Positions 17,771 through 25,865 of a stretch of DNA of 64,000 nucleotides are shown here, in pieces; the stretch's first letter is position 1; each line of letters begins with the position of its first letter. The position numbers and the translations under genes are program-made. The notes under the pieces were generated by a model. That model was not told the origin of the DNA. It did not search any database and saw only the letters and a list, made by a program, of their open reading frames with translations. Source of the DNA: Paraburkholderia tuberum STM678 (GTDB lineage: Bacteria > Pseudomonadota > Gammaproteobacteria > Burkholderiales > Burkholderiaceae); NCBI RefSeq assembly GCF_902833905.1, contig NZ_CADFGP010000018.1:62001-126000 (forward strand). The letters run 5' to 3'.

Positions 17771-18085
17771 TTGCTAAATCAAACCAATCCCGACGACCTG
17801 TTCGACATCCAGCCTGAAGAGTTGGGAACGGGTTACTTTCTCATTCCCGACGTCGAAAGCGACGAATATGGAGCGGCCACGAAAGTTCCAAAGACGGACA
17901 TCACGTACAGCGACTGCATACGTCGTGGCGAGTTCACGATGGGATACAGATGGGTCCCAAACAGGAAGGCTCAAGATCTTGAGGCGGCAAACGCCACAAA
18001 TTGCAAGGGCCCATGCAACGGGGAATGCTGGCGACGCGGGCACGACTGTGTATGCAATGACGCCCAAGGTCGGTGCTGTAAATGA
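17771..18085 (+). CDS. Hypothetical Cys-rich small protein
   Basis: A 104-residue protein I do not recognise. The start is a TTG at 17771 with GGAG (17760-17763) seven bases before it. The N-terminal half is acidic (NPDDLFDIQPEELG, DVESDEYG), followed by a DITYSDCIRRGEFTMGYRWV segment. The last ~27 residues hold seven cysteines in a pattern including CKGPCNGEC and ending CCK, which suggests a small metal-binding or disulfide-bonded knuckle. No signal peptide is visible. It overlaps the next gene by four bases (ATGA), so the two are coupled. Atypical A+T content supports transfer with the island. Confidence 0.6.
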   Translation: MLNQTNPDDLFDIQPEELGTGYFLIPDVESDEYGAATKVPKTDITYSDCIRRGEFTMGYRWVPNRKAQDLEAANATNCKGPCNGECWRRGHDCVCNDAQGRCCK

Positions 18086-18702
18086 CCTTGGTAATCTTCG
18101 TACTCTTTTACCTCATACTGTTCGTTCTGGGCGCACTCGTAGCATGGGTGCATACTGGAGGAATCGTCGACGATTTTGCAAAACTGTTCACGCCGTATGT
18201 GGCAGCATTGACCAGCCTTTTGGCAGCCCTAATCGCGTACCTGAATGTAAATAGGCAGACGAAACTTACCAAACAGGTGGAAAAGCTGAAAGCCGACTTG
18301 ACGGTTGATATTGAAGCGACCAAGACGGCGCTTGCAGCTGCGAGCAACGCTTACACCGAACTCTCACGGGCACTCAACGCTTTTTACCATTCCATAGTGA
18401 AAGTAGAGGAGAAAGCGTTTAACCCGGACGTAAGCAAAACTTGTGACGAAGACATCGAGAAAGTAGTCTATCAATTGGATAGGCTGGACGAATCCTGTGA
18501 AGCGCCCTACCGAGGCGCGTGGCACGAGCTGCATGTTGTTAGGGAACGATGTGCTGCTGCGGCGTCAGATGACGATCGCCTGAAACACTGGCTCGCAGGC
18601 AAGGCGAGCATTGCCACAGCACTCAATGAATTTCAAGTGAACTTCAAGTACCACCCGCTTCCACGCACAAGTCAATCTCCTAGGCGCCTAGGCCCCGCGT
18701 AG
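18082..18702 (+). CDS. Hypothetical two-TM membrane protein with coiled coil
   Basis: A 206-residue protein of unknown function. A first hydrophobic helix spans ~2-24 (VIFVLFYLILFVLGALVAW), a second ~38-54 (LTPYVAALTSLLAALIAY-like), then a heptad-rich region ~58-95 (TKLTKQVEKLKADLTVDIEATK). The rest (to residue ~190) is soluble and helical with scattered cysteines. Two short TM helices plus a cytoplasmic coiled coil is a layout seen in membrane effectors and sensors, but that role is only a guess. The gene ends 66 bases from the convergent retron RT stop. Confidence 0.65.
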   Translation: MTLVIFVLFYLILFVLGALVAWVHTGGIVDDFAKLFTPYVAALTSLLAALIAYLNVNRQTKLTKQVEKLKADLTVDIEATKTALAAASNAYTELSRALNAFYHSIVKVEEKAFNPDVSKTCDEDIEKVVYQLDRLDESCEAPYRGAWHELHVVRERCAAAASDDDRLKHWLAGKASIATALNEFQVNFKYHPLPRTSQSPRRLGPA

Positions 18703-18768
18703 AGCAATGACGTAGGCAATCAACTGCTGCCGAACGACCAATTGCCGCGCGAACTTGCCCTATCTAAG

Positions 18769-20514
18769 CTACTGGTGTTTCTTTTGATGATGAGCAATGA
18801 CCTCTTCAAGCCGGTCCAAAATTGGCTTGAAACCACTGAAATCGATTGTGTTTTCGTGCTTCTTGATCACATGCGACGCAAAGTACGCTTTTCCATACTC
18901 GGTTTTGTGGTTGACTCCTTCATTGCTCGGATTGAAGGTTTTGCCGTTGAGCATGGTTTTTAGAACCGATTCATCAAAGAAATCCTCAATCATGGTGCCT
19001 TTCGCGTCGGAGGTTAAAGGTGTTGGCACGACGTACAGACCTTCGTGAGCCTCAAAATAAGGGGCATTGGGGTCAATTTGCACTTTAAGCAGATTTTTTA
19101 GATATGCAAAAATGCCTTTGGCGCCATTATCATTATCTATTAGCAGAATAAGCGGTTGAACCTTGCCCGCGATTTTTATTCGCCTGCTTTCAGCCCGGTA
19201 TTCTTTTATAAGGCTGATTAGCTGATCGGTTCCACCCGTCAATCCTATGGTGCGATCGGTGGTTGCGGTTCGTTTATAGAACGAAACCTGTAGCCTCGAG
19301 CCGCCTTTCCCATCGGGACTAGCAAGCAAGAGGTGGCTTTTGGCAAGTCGCCGAATCGCGCACGATAAATAGATGTTATCGGTCTTCCCCTCGCAAACGA
19401 TCATTGGTTGCTTGATTGCGAAAAAATGCTTATAGAACAAAAATTTTCGATAGTCTTTCTCTTGGCAATCAGGGCTACTAGGCATCGTAAGCGGCTTTTC
19501 ACGCTCATCATCCTTCATACCCTTTTTCTTGTTGTATACGCCGACCGAGTCAATGAAGCTCAGAATACCGTTGAGTTGCTCGAGCGTCCCTAGTTTCTCC
19601 GAGATGACAACCTCGCCGTCGCCATCGCGTTCGACACGCTTTCTGTAGAAACTTCCTGTGGAAACCAGGCGATGGACCATTGCCCTTGCTGTGCGCCGGT
19701 ATTCGGAACGTGTATTAATTTTCGAGTTAACAACTAAGCCAGTAACCTCTTGACGAGAATCGGTGTATTGAAGTCGCGTCTTTTCCGCATTGACTTCGAA
19801 GCCGGCCTTCGTGATGGCTCGAAACAGCGTCTTACCGACTTCCCATCGATGTTCGTCGCCTTCTACTGCCTTCGCCAGCTTAGCTGGGAACAGTGGCTTG
19901 TTCGTTGAGAAAGTGATGTCGTCGGCGTAGCGCGAGTAAGTGCATCCAGTTTGGAATGCGAGAGCCGAAAGTCGAACGTCTAATAGATGCCCAATCAGAT
20001 TTGAGATGACTGGGGAGCAAGGGCTTCCTTGCGGCAAGACGTGATCATGGCAAGCAATCTGAGCAATTAGCGTAGCCACCTTGGGTTGAAGCGCAAAATT
20101 GCGGTTACTTATAAAGAAGCCGCGTATTCGCCCGAAATTGATGGTGCCGAAGAAATTCGCCAAGTCAATATTCAAAACGAAACGTTTACTTCTATGAACG
20201 ACGGCATTCGTAATAATTGAATATTTACGACGAAACCCATGTGAGAGCACCGAGTCGATGTCTCTCGCAGCATTGATTTCCGCAATGCAGTCTTGAAGAA
20301 GCTCTGATAATCTTCGCTGCAGATTCATGAGCTCTGGGTAAGGCGCCTGGATGAGCCGCTTCCCCCCTGCGCGCTTGGGAATCTCAAACTCTGTATACTT
20401 CGCAGCTAGATCTTTTTTGAAAAGAATGTAGGAAACTGCCTTCGGTTTGAATCCGAGCAAATCGGCTAGTTCGTGCAGACTCGTCGCAGCCTGCAGTATT
20501 TTCAGTTTTGACAT
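18769..20514 (-). CDS. Retron reverse transcriptase-TOPRIM fusion (Eco2/Ec67-like)
   Basis: A 581-residue two-domain protein. Residues ~1-320 are a group-II-like RT: the retron-specific NAVVH (103-107, NAxxH motif), DLANFF (118-123), PQGSPCSP (161-168), catalytic YADD (196-199) and VTG (257-259). Residues ~368-520 are a TOPRIM nuclease-type domain with EGKTD (375-379, catalytic Glu) and IDNDN (459-463, DxD). Size and order match the RT of retron Eco2/Ec67 (about 586 aa). The RT makes branched msDNA from the RNA encoded just upstream; the fused TOPRIM is the presumed toxic effector in phage defence. All key residues look intact. Confidence 0.92.
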   Translation of the reverse strand: MSKLKILQAATSLHELADLLGFKPKAVSYILFKKDLAAKYTEFEIPKRAGGKRLIQAPYPELMNLQRRLSELLQDCIAEINAARDIDSVLSHGFRRKYSIITNAVVHRSKRFVLNIDLANFFGTINFGRIRGFFISNRNFALQPKVATLIAQIACHDHVLPQGSPCSPVISNLIGHLLDVRLSALAFQTGCTYSRYADDITFSTNKPLFPAKLAKAVEGDEHRWEVGKTLFRAITKAGFEVNAEKTRLQYTDSRQEVTGLVVNSKINTRSEYRRTARAMVHRLVSTGSFYRKRVERDGDGEVVISEKLGTLEQLNGILSFIDSVGVYNKKKGMKDDEREKPLTMPSSPDCQEKDYRKFLFYKHFFAIKQPMIVCEGKTDNIYLSCAIRRLAKSHLLLASPDGKGGSRLQVSFYKRTATTDRTIGLTGGTDQLISLIKEYRAESRRIKIAGKVQPLILLIDNDNGAKGIFAYLKNLLKVQIDPNAPYFEAHEGLYVVPTPLTSDAKGTMIEDFFDESVLKTMLNGKTFNPSNEGVNHKTEYGKAYFASHVIKKHENTIDFSGFKPILDRLEEVIAHHQKKHQ

Positions 20515-20540
20515 TGACAGCCAAATCCAGAATAAGAAGT

Positions 20541-20671
20541 GGGCTTGCAGACACTCCTATGCGGTATCTGCAATTTGCTAAGAAATTGCATAATGGGAAT
20601 AATGAGGAGCAATAACCCCAACATTGCTTTCACATGTCACGAAACATGACAAAAAATCTGTCTACAAGCCC
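20541..20671 (-). ncRNA. Predicted retron msr-msd RNA
   Basis: Read leftward, it starts with a1 GGGCTTGTAGACA (20671-20659) and ends with a2 TGTCTGCAAGCCC (20553-20541); the two pair over 13 positions with one G-U. Inside are an msr hairpin TGTCAT/GTGACA (20651-20635), a second GCAAT/ATTGC (20627-20609), and an msd stem closed by CTCCT (20609-20605) and AGGAG (20558-20554) with an apical TGCAATTT/AAATTGCA hairpin (20590-20569). The branching guanosine is probably in CAGATTT directly after a1. The RNA ends 26 bases before the RT start. A TATGCT at 20688-20683 may be its -10. Confidence 0.85.
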
Positions 20672-20733
20672 GCGGGCATCTTAGCATATCCCTTGCAGTT
20701 TCTCGATTCATCGTCGCCAGTTTGCTGTGGCGA

Positions 20734-22216
20734 TCACTTGCCGCCCAATAGGAAGGGGATAACGGTTAAGCTTATGAACGTACCGATTAGAGACTGCCAT
20801 TCGTCTGAAAGCGGTCGGCATATGCCCTCCGTCCCCACTAATTTGCGGGGACCTGAAAGAAAGCCCGCACGGGTGCGACCCCATGTATCGCCTTGGACCA
20901 CCAGAATCCTGTTAGCGGCTTCCGTCATCGGTGCCGGCGAACGCGGCCGGTCGAGTACAGCCAGCGCCTCCTGTAATTTGATATCGCGCGCCTTTAGGTA
21001 CCGTTGGGTCATGCGGCTGTCGGTGTGACCGAGAATCTTCTGCACGTGATAAACCGGCGCGCCTTCGTTGATCATCCGCGTGGCCGTATGGTGGCGCGTG
21101 TCCATGAAACGGAAGTCCTCGATCTGCGCCACCGTCTTGATCCTGTCCCAGTCACGCACTTCGCGCAGCCGTTCACAGACCTCATTGGTGAACACGAACT
21201 CGAACTTGACCTGGCGACGCCACGCCTTCAGCACGGCGAGCGCTTCGTCGTTCAGCGGCAGCACGCGCATGCACTTGGCCTTGGTCGTCCACGGCTCGAT
21301 GGTGACGGTCTTCGCGCTCCAGTCAATCGAGGTCCAGCGAAGGCGCAGCAGTTCGGAGCGACGCATCCCGGTATTGATCGCGAGCAGGATCGCGGGCTTG
21401 ACATGAGCGACATACGCATGATGGTCGCCGGGTATGCCCGCCAGTTTGCGGGTCGCGACCGCCAAGCGCCACCGCCTGTGCGCGGATCGCCGTTTCGCGT
21501 GCATCGAGCGCGGCGCGCAGTTGCTGTTCTTGATCAGTGGTCAGTTCGCGGCCGAGCTTGTCGGCTTCTTCCAGGTCCACCTTCGGGCGCAGCTTCGCGC
21601 ACGGGCTCACGTCGATCAGTTCATGCTCGACCGCGTACAAGAACAGGCCGCCCAGCGCGCCAAGCGTGCGGCGGATCGCGGGTGGCTTGTGCTTCTTCGC
21701 GGCGGTCCGCTTCTCGACCCAGCGCTTGATCATCGGGCGCGTGACTTCATCGAGCCGTGCATCCATCAGGTCAGCGAAGTCGCGCCGGATGTTCTTCAGG
21801 TTCTGCTCGGGTGTCTCGCTCTGCGTCGCGCCGAGCCAGTACGTGCGATAGTCGCCATCGAGGTAGTCGCCCACGGTCGGCATTGCCAGCATCTTTCGGT
21901 CGGCGGTGCGCCGTTCGTGTTTCAGCACGCGTGCGGCGGGCGTGTCGCTCACATGGTCAAGGCGGCGGATTTCCTCAAGGACCTGATCGCGCGCCTTCTT
22001 CACGTCCGCTTCGCACGTCATCGGCATGATCGTCTTGCGATCCTGTTTTCCTTCCGGCGTGGTCCAGCGATAGATAAAGCTGACGGTGCCTTTCGGCGTG
22101 ACGCGCACGCCGAAGCCGGTGATCTGGTCATCGTAGATTTCGCGCAACTTCGGCTCGCTGAGGTTGATGTCGAGCAGCTGGCGGATGCGTTCGCGGTTGA
22201 TGCGTTGGCGTGCCAT
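20734..22216 (-). pseudogene. Tyrosine recombinase/integrase, broken by one frameshift
   Basis: The N-terminal part starts at 22214-22216 (MARQRINRERIRQLL), with a DUF4102-like region (TGFGVRVTPKGTVSFIYRW) and a SAM-like core-binding domain. At about 21470-21476 the frame is lost; the catalytic domain continues in another frame to 20734, with TGMRRSELLRLRW (Arg), TKAKCMRVLPL (Lys), DTRHHTA (Arg-His), LGHTD and QRYLK (Tyr nucleophile). Removing one G of a GGCGG stretch rejoins AIRAQ to RWRLAV. No slippery sequence is seen, so this looks like inactivation, not programmed frameshifting. It probably inserted the island. Confidence 0.85.
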
Positions 22217-22273
22217 GGTTTTCCCTCGGTCAGTGGGTCTGTCGTCCGCCGTCGCGTCGCTGGCTGTGTCGCC

Positions 22274-22370
22274 GTTGACTATTCGTTGACTATGACTGCG
22301 GTAGACACCGGTGTCCTTCCGTTGACGTCCTTTAACGTAAGTCACTGATTTTATTGACAAAGTTGACTTT
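22274..22370. repeat. Cluster of TTGAC repeats, possible integrase arm sites
   Basis: Five TTGAC copies lie in about 100 bases between the integrase start and the right island end: GTTGACTAT at 22274-22282 and again at 22285-22293, GTTGACG near 22321, then TTGACAAAGTTGACTTT at 22354-22370. Short direct repeats between the integrase gene and the core site are where arm-type binding sites of tyrosine recombinases lie. Some copies could instead be -35 elements. Confidence 0.4.
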
Positions 22371-22397
22371 AGTACACCGGCATGGACTATACAAATT

Positions 22398-22460
22398 CCC
22401 CGCACAGGGGCAACGCTAATAAACCGACAAGCCAGCAAGGAAAGGCCAACACCACACGAT
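22398..22460. repeat. Dispersed palindromic repeat, right half-arm beginning with attR
   Basis: CCCCGCACAGGGGCAAC (22398-22414, candidate attR) is followed by GCTAATAAACCGACAAG and CAGCAAGGAAAGGCCAAC, the reverse complement of the arm at 17164-17227 and close to the right arm of the 11.2-kb element. It lies about 30 bases beyond the end of the MFS gene. Confidence 0.72.
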
Positions 22461-22491
22461 AAGGAAAAAGCCCCAACCCCGCAGCACGCGC

Positions 22492-23757
22492 TCACCCTTT
22501 AACCCGCTTCCCCTCAACATCCGGCAACAAAACAGTGAGCACCCCAATCAACGGCAAAAACGAACAAACCTTATAAACAAACACAATACTGGTAGCGTCA
22601 GCGAGTTCCCCAAGCACGGCGGCGCCCACGCCGCCAAGCCCAAAGGCAAAACCAAAGAACAACCCAGCCACCATCCCAACCTTCCCGGGAATCAACTCCT
22701 GCGCATAAACAAGAATCGCCGAGAACGCCGAGGCGAGCACCACCCCAATAACAACCGTCAGCACACCAGTCCAGAACAGATTCGCATACGGCAACAGCAG
22801 CGTAAAAGGCGCGACGCCAAGAATCGACACCCAGATCACGTACTTGCGCCCGATCTTGTCGCCGATCGGCCCGCCGATCACCGTACCCGCCGCGACCGCC
22901 GCGAGGAACACGAACAGATGGATCTGCGCGGCCTGCACCGACAGATGGAACCTGTCGATCAGATAGAACGTGAAATAGCTATTGATGCTGGCGAGATAGA
23001 AGTACTTGGAGAAGACCAGCAACACCAGCACGCTCATCGCCAGGATGATCTTGTTACGCGGCAGCGTCACATGCGCGCCCTGGCCGCGCGTCTTCCTGAC
23101 CGACGGATGACGCTTGTACCAGCGGCCGATCTGCGTGAGCACGACGATCGCGACGAGCGCCGCCGCCGAGAACCACGCGATGCTGCGTTGCCCGTGCGGA
23201 ATCACGATCAGCGCGGCGAGCAGCGGCCCGAGCGACGAACCCGCATTGCCGCCGACCTGGAACAACGACTGCGCGAGCCCATGACGGCCACCCGAGGCCA
23301 TCCGCGCGACTCGCGACGACTCCGGATGGAACACCGACGACCCGCAGCCGACCAGCGCCGCGGCGACCAGCAGCACGCCGAAGTTCGGCGCGACCGACAT
23401 CAACAGCAGCCCGGTCAGCGTGAAGCCCATGCCGACCGGCAGCGAGTACGGCTTCGGATGTTTGTCGGTATAGCTGCCGACAAGCGGCTGCAGCAGCGAC
23501 GCGGTGACCTGGTAGGTCAGCGTGATCAGACCGATCTGCCCGAACGACAACGAGAAGTTGTCCTTGAACATCGGGTAGATGGCGAGGATCAGCGACTGGA
23601 TCATGTCGTTGAGCAGGTGCGAAAAGCTGATCGCACCGAGCACGGAATACACCGTGCGCTGGACCTTGGCGGCCGCCGGCGCAGCGGCGGCCGGGGACGC
23701 GCTCGCCCCCGTGGCGGATGCGCCGGCAAGGGCGCTTTTATCGAGGCTCGTTTCCAT
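22492..23757 (-). CDS. fsr: MFS exporter, fosmidomycin-resistance (Fsr) family
   Basis: A 421-residue inner-membrane transporter with about 12 hydrophobic segments. The N-terminal signature ISFSHLLNDMIQSLILAIYP (~43-62) is typical of Fsr, followed by YTDKHPKPYSLPVGM and GCGSSVFHPESSRVARMASGG. The first ~35 residues are an Ala/Pro-rich linker absent from shorter homologues. Function: proton-driven export of small drugs such as fosmidomycin in characterised members; the native substrate is unknown. The island inserted just past its 3' end. Confidence 0.85.
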   Translation of the reverse strand: METSLDKSALAGASATGASASPAAAAPAAAKVQRTVYSVLGAISFSHLLNDMIQSLILAIYPMFKDNFSLSFGQIGLITLTYQVTASLLQPLVGSYTDKHPKPYSLPVGMGFTLTGLLLMSVAPNFGVLLVAAALVGCGSSVFHPESSRVARMASGGRHGLAQSLFQVGGNAGSSLGPLLAALIVIPHGQRSIAWFSAAALVAIVVLTQIGRWYKRHPSVRKTRGQGAHVTLPRNKIILAMSVLVLLVFSKYFYLASINSYFTFYLIDRFHLSVQAAQIHLFVFLAAVAAGTVIGGPIGDKIGRKYVIWVSILGVAPFTLLLPYANLFWTGVLTVVIGVVLASAFSAILVYAQELIPGKVGMVAGLFFGFAFGLGGVGAAVLGELADATSIVFVYKVCSFLPLIGVLTVLLPDVEGKRVKG

Positions 23758-24245
23758 ACGCTAGAAAAAAGATCGGGAAAACGGTGGAATGAAAGATCGG
23801 CACCGAAAACCGGTGCGGGCAGCACGCCTCGTAGGCGCGTTGCGCGAAGCACTGCGGCGTTTCGTCGCGGCAACCGGCGTTTTGAATATCTAGCCGAAGT
23901 TTAATGTGGCCGATGCGAATTGTAAGGACAAGTTTTGTCGCGAATCGGACAAGGGGGCGGATGACTTTTCATTCGGCGGTGAAAGGACGTGAAAGGACGA
24001 ATCGTCAGCTCTTTGCCTGAAGAAACTTTTTTTGGCGAGTTTTTGGCCACGGTATAAAGCGCTCGCGATTGCGCGGCTCACGAAGCGGCGCGTCGAACAT
24101 GGAACCGGGAACGGCAAGCGGCGCACGACCCGCCGCGGCCTGCGCAAGCGAAATTCAAGATCGCGGGGCGGGCTGCCGTAGACCCGGAGAGATAAGTGGT
24201 GATGCCGGAACCGACCGTCCGGCGCGTCGACATGTGGGGACGGGG
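23758..24245. other. Divergent intergenic region, no gene
   Basis: Between the MFS gene and the chemoreceptor I see no supported coding sequence. A TATAAA at 24053-24058 is the best rightward -10 candidate, with a poor -35 (TTGGCG) 15 bases before it. There is no convincing flagellar sigma-28 promoter and no terminator hairpin. Confidence 0.4.
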
Positions 24246-25850
24246 ATGATGAAAGCAGTGGCACACAGCGCAGCGGCAACGAAGTTCAACGGCCTGTCGG
24301 TCAAGGCGACGCTGCGGATCGCGTTTGCGATTCTGCTCGCCGGCACGCTGCTGATCGGCGTGTTTTCGCTGCTGCAGATCGGCCGGCTGAACGCGTCCGC
24401 GCAATCGATCTACGAACAGGGCCACGTCGCGAGCCGTGCCGCCGAGGAAGCGCGCGGCCACATGCTGCGCGCGAGCCGCGCGCAAAAGATGCTGCTCACC
24501 GCGACCACCGCGAAGGAGCGCGACGAACTCGGGGCCGACATCGAGAGCGGCCTCGCGGGTCTCAACGAGCAACTGCGTACGCTCCAGCAGTACGTCGATA
24601 AGTCGGACGTGAAGGCGGTCGACGCGCAGAAGGCGTTCACCGCGGCGGTCGCGGCATGGAGCAGTCATCTGCGCGACTTCGTCACGCTCGTGAAAGCGCA
24701 GCCGCTCGATCTGTCGCAGATGAACTGGCAGGTCGGCACGCAGGACGTGTCGCTGCTCGTCGAAACCGGCAAGCTCGAAAAGCTCGTCGACGAACTCGTC
24801 GCGCAGCGCGGCACCGCCGCGAAGGCGACGATCGACGCGTCCGGCTTCATCTATCACTCGTCGTTCGTGATGATCGCGGTGATGACGTTCGCACTGATCG
24901 TGCTCGCGATCGGCATCGCCGCGTGGGTCGTGCGGCGCCTCACCGCGCAGCTCGGCGGCGAGCCCGCGTACGCGAAGGAGATCGCGCGCCGCATCGCCGC
25001 GGGCGATCTGTCGAATCGCATCGCGCTCGGCGGCAAGGACCGTGCGAGCATGCTGTTCGCGCTGTCCGACATGCAAAGCGGACTCGCGACGACGGTTGCC
25101 GACATCGCGTCGAGCGCCGATGCGATCGCGACCGCGTCCGCGCAGATTTCGATGGGCAATCTCGATCTGTCGCAGCGTACCGAGCAGCAGGCGCTCGCGC
25201 TCGAGCGCACCGCGAGCAGCATGGAGCAACTGACCTCGACGGTGCGTCAGAACGCCGACAACGCAAAGCAGGCGAGCACGCTCGCGAACAACGCGTCGGC
25301 GATCGCCGAGCAGGGCGGCGCGGTCGTGAGCCGCGTGGTCGCGACGATGAACGACATCAACGACAGCGCGCGCAGCATCGGCGACATCATCGGCGTGATC
25401 GAGGGGATCGCGTTCCAGACCAACATCCTCGCGTTGAACGCGGCCGTCGAGGCGGCGCGCGCGGGCGAGGAGGGGCGCGGCTTTTCGGTCGTCGCGGCGG
25501 AAGTGCGCAATCTCGCGCAGCGCAGCGCGGCGGCCGCGAAGGAGATCAAGGGCTTGATCCAGACTTCGGTCGAGCGCGTCGGCAACGGCTCGACGCTCGC
25601 CGCGGACGCCGGTCAGACGATGGACGAAGTCGTCAAGGCCGTGAAGCGCGTGACCGACATCATGGGCGAGATTTCGGCGGCGTCGTCCGAGCAGAGCGCC
25701 GGTATCGAGGCGATCAGTCTCGCGGTCACGCAGATGGACTCGGGCACGCAGCAGAACGCCGCGCTGGTGGAGGAGGCCACCGCCGCGGCCCGCTCGCTCG
25801 ACGATCAGGCGCGCGGGCTGAAGGCGATGGTGGGGCAGTTCAGGCTATAA
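24246..25850 (+). CDS. Methyl-accepting chemotaxis protein (Tar/Tsr topology)
   Basis: A 534-residue chemoreceptor. TM1 is at ~22-41 (AFAILLAGTLLIGVFSLLQ), a ~150-residue periplasmic four-helix-type domain follows, TM2 is near ~203-225 (VMIAVMTFALIVLAIGIAAWV), then a HAMP domain, and the signalling hairpin tip GIAFQTNILALNAAVEAARAG with its conserved flank EGRGFSVVAAEVR. There is no CheR-binding pentapeptide at the C-terminus (ends MVGQFRL). Start at the first ATG of ATGATG after GGGGACGGGG; the open frame upstream to 24069 has no site. No ligand can be inferred; the gene stands alone, away from che genes. Confidence 0.9.
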   Translation: MMKAVAHSAAATKFNGLSVKATLRIAFAILLAGTLLIGVFSLLQIGRLNASAQSIYEQGHVASRAAEEARGHMLRASRAQKMLLTATTAKERDELGADIESGLAGLNEQLRTLQQYVDKSDVKAVDAQKAFTAAVAAWSSHLRDFVTLVKAQPLDLSQMNWQVGTQDVSLLVETGKLEKLVDELVAQRGTAAKATIDASGFIYHSSFVMIAVMTFALIVLAIGIAAWVVRRLTAQLGGEPAYAKEIARRIAAGDLSNRIALGGKDRASMLFALSDMQSGLATTVADIASSADAIATASAQISMGNLDLSQRTEQQALALERTASSMEQLTSTVRQNADNAKQASTLANNASAIAEQGGAVVSRVVATMNDINDSARSIGDIIGVIEGIAFQTNILALNAAVEAARAGEEGRGFSVVAAEVRNLAQRSAAAAKEIKGLIQTSVERVGNGSTLAADAGQTMDEVVKAVKRVTDIMGEISAASSEQSAGIEAISLAVTQMDSGTQQNAALVEEATAAARSLDDQARGLKAMVGQFRL

Positions 25851-25865
25851 AAGGCGGCGCGGGCG

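Larger units (their letters stand above)
17224..22414. mobile_element. Retron-bearing genomic island with 17-bp direct-repeat ends
   Basis: The 17-mer CCCCGCACAGGGGCAAC occurs in the same orientation at 17224-17240 and 22398-22414. Between the copies lie an IS remnant, two unknown genes, a retron and a tyrosine recombinase next to the right end, a layout typical of small integrative elements. Much of 17.6-20.7 kb is visibly richer in A+T than its neighbours, which indicates transfer. Outside the two copies, the left and right arms of one palindromic repeat face each other, so the empty site would be an intact palindrome. The att assignment is inference from sequence only. Confidence 0.72.

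Noticed and set aside
18082..18702. Two-TM protein as the retron effector
   Set aside because: The RT already carries its own TOPRIM effector, the genes are convergent, and no shared promoter links them.
21460..21480. Programmed frameshift in the integrase
   Set aside because: No homopolymer or heptameric slippery site and no clear stimulatory stem at the junction.
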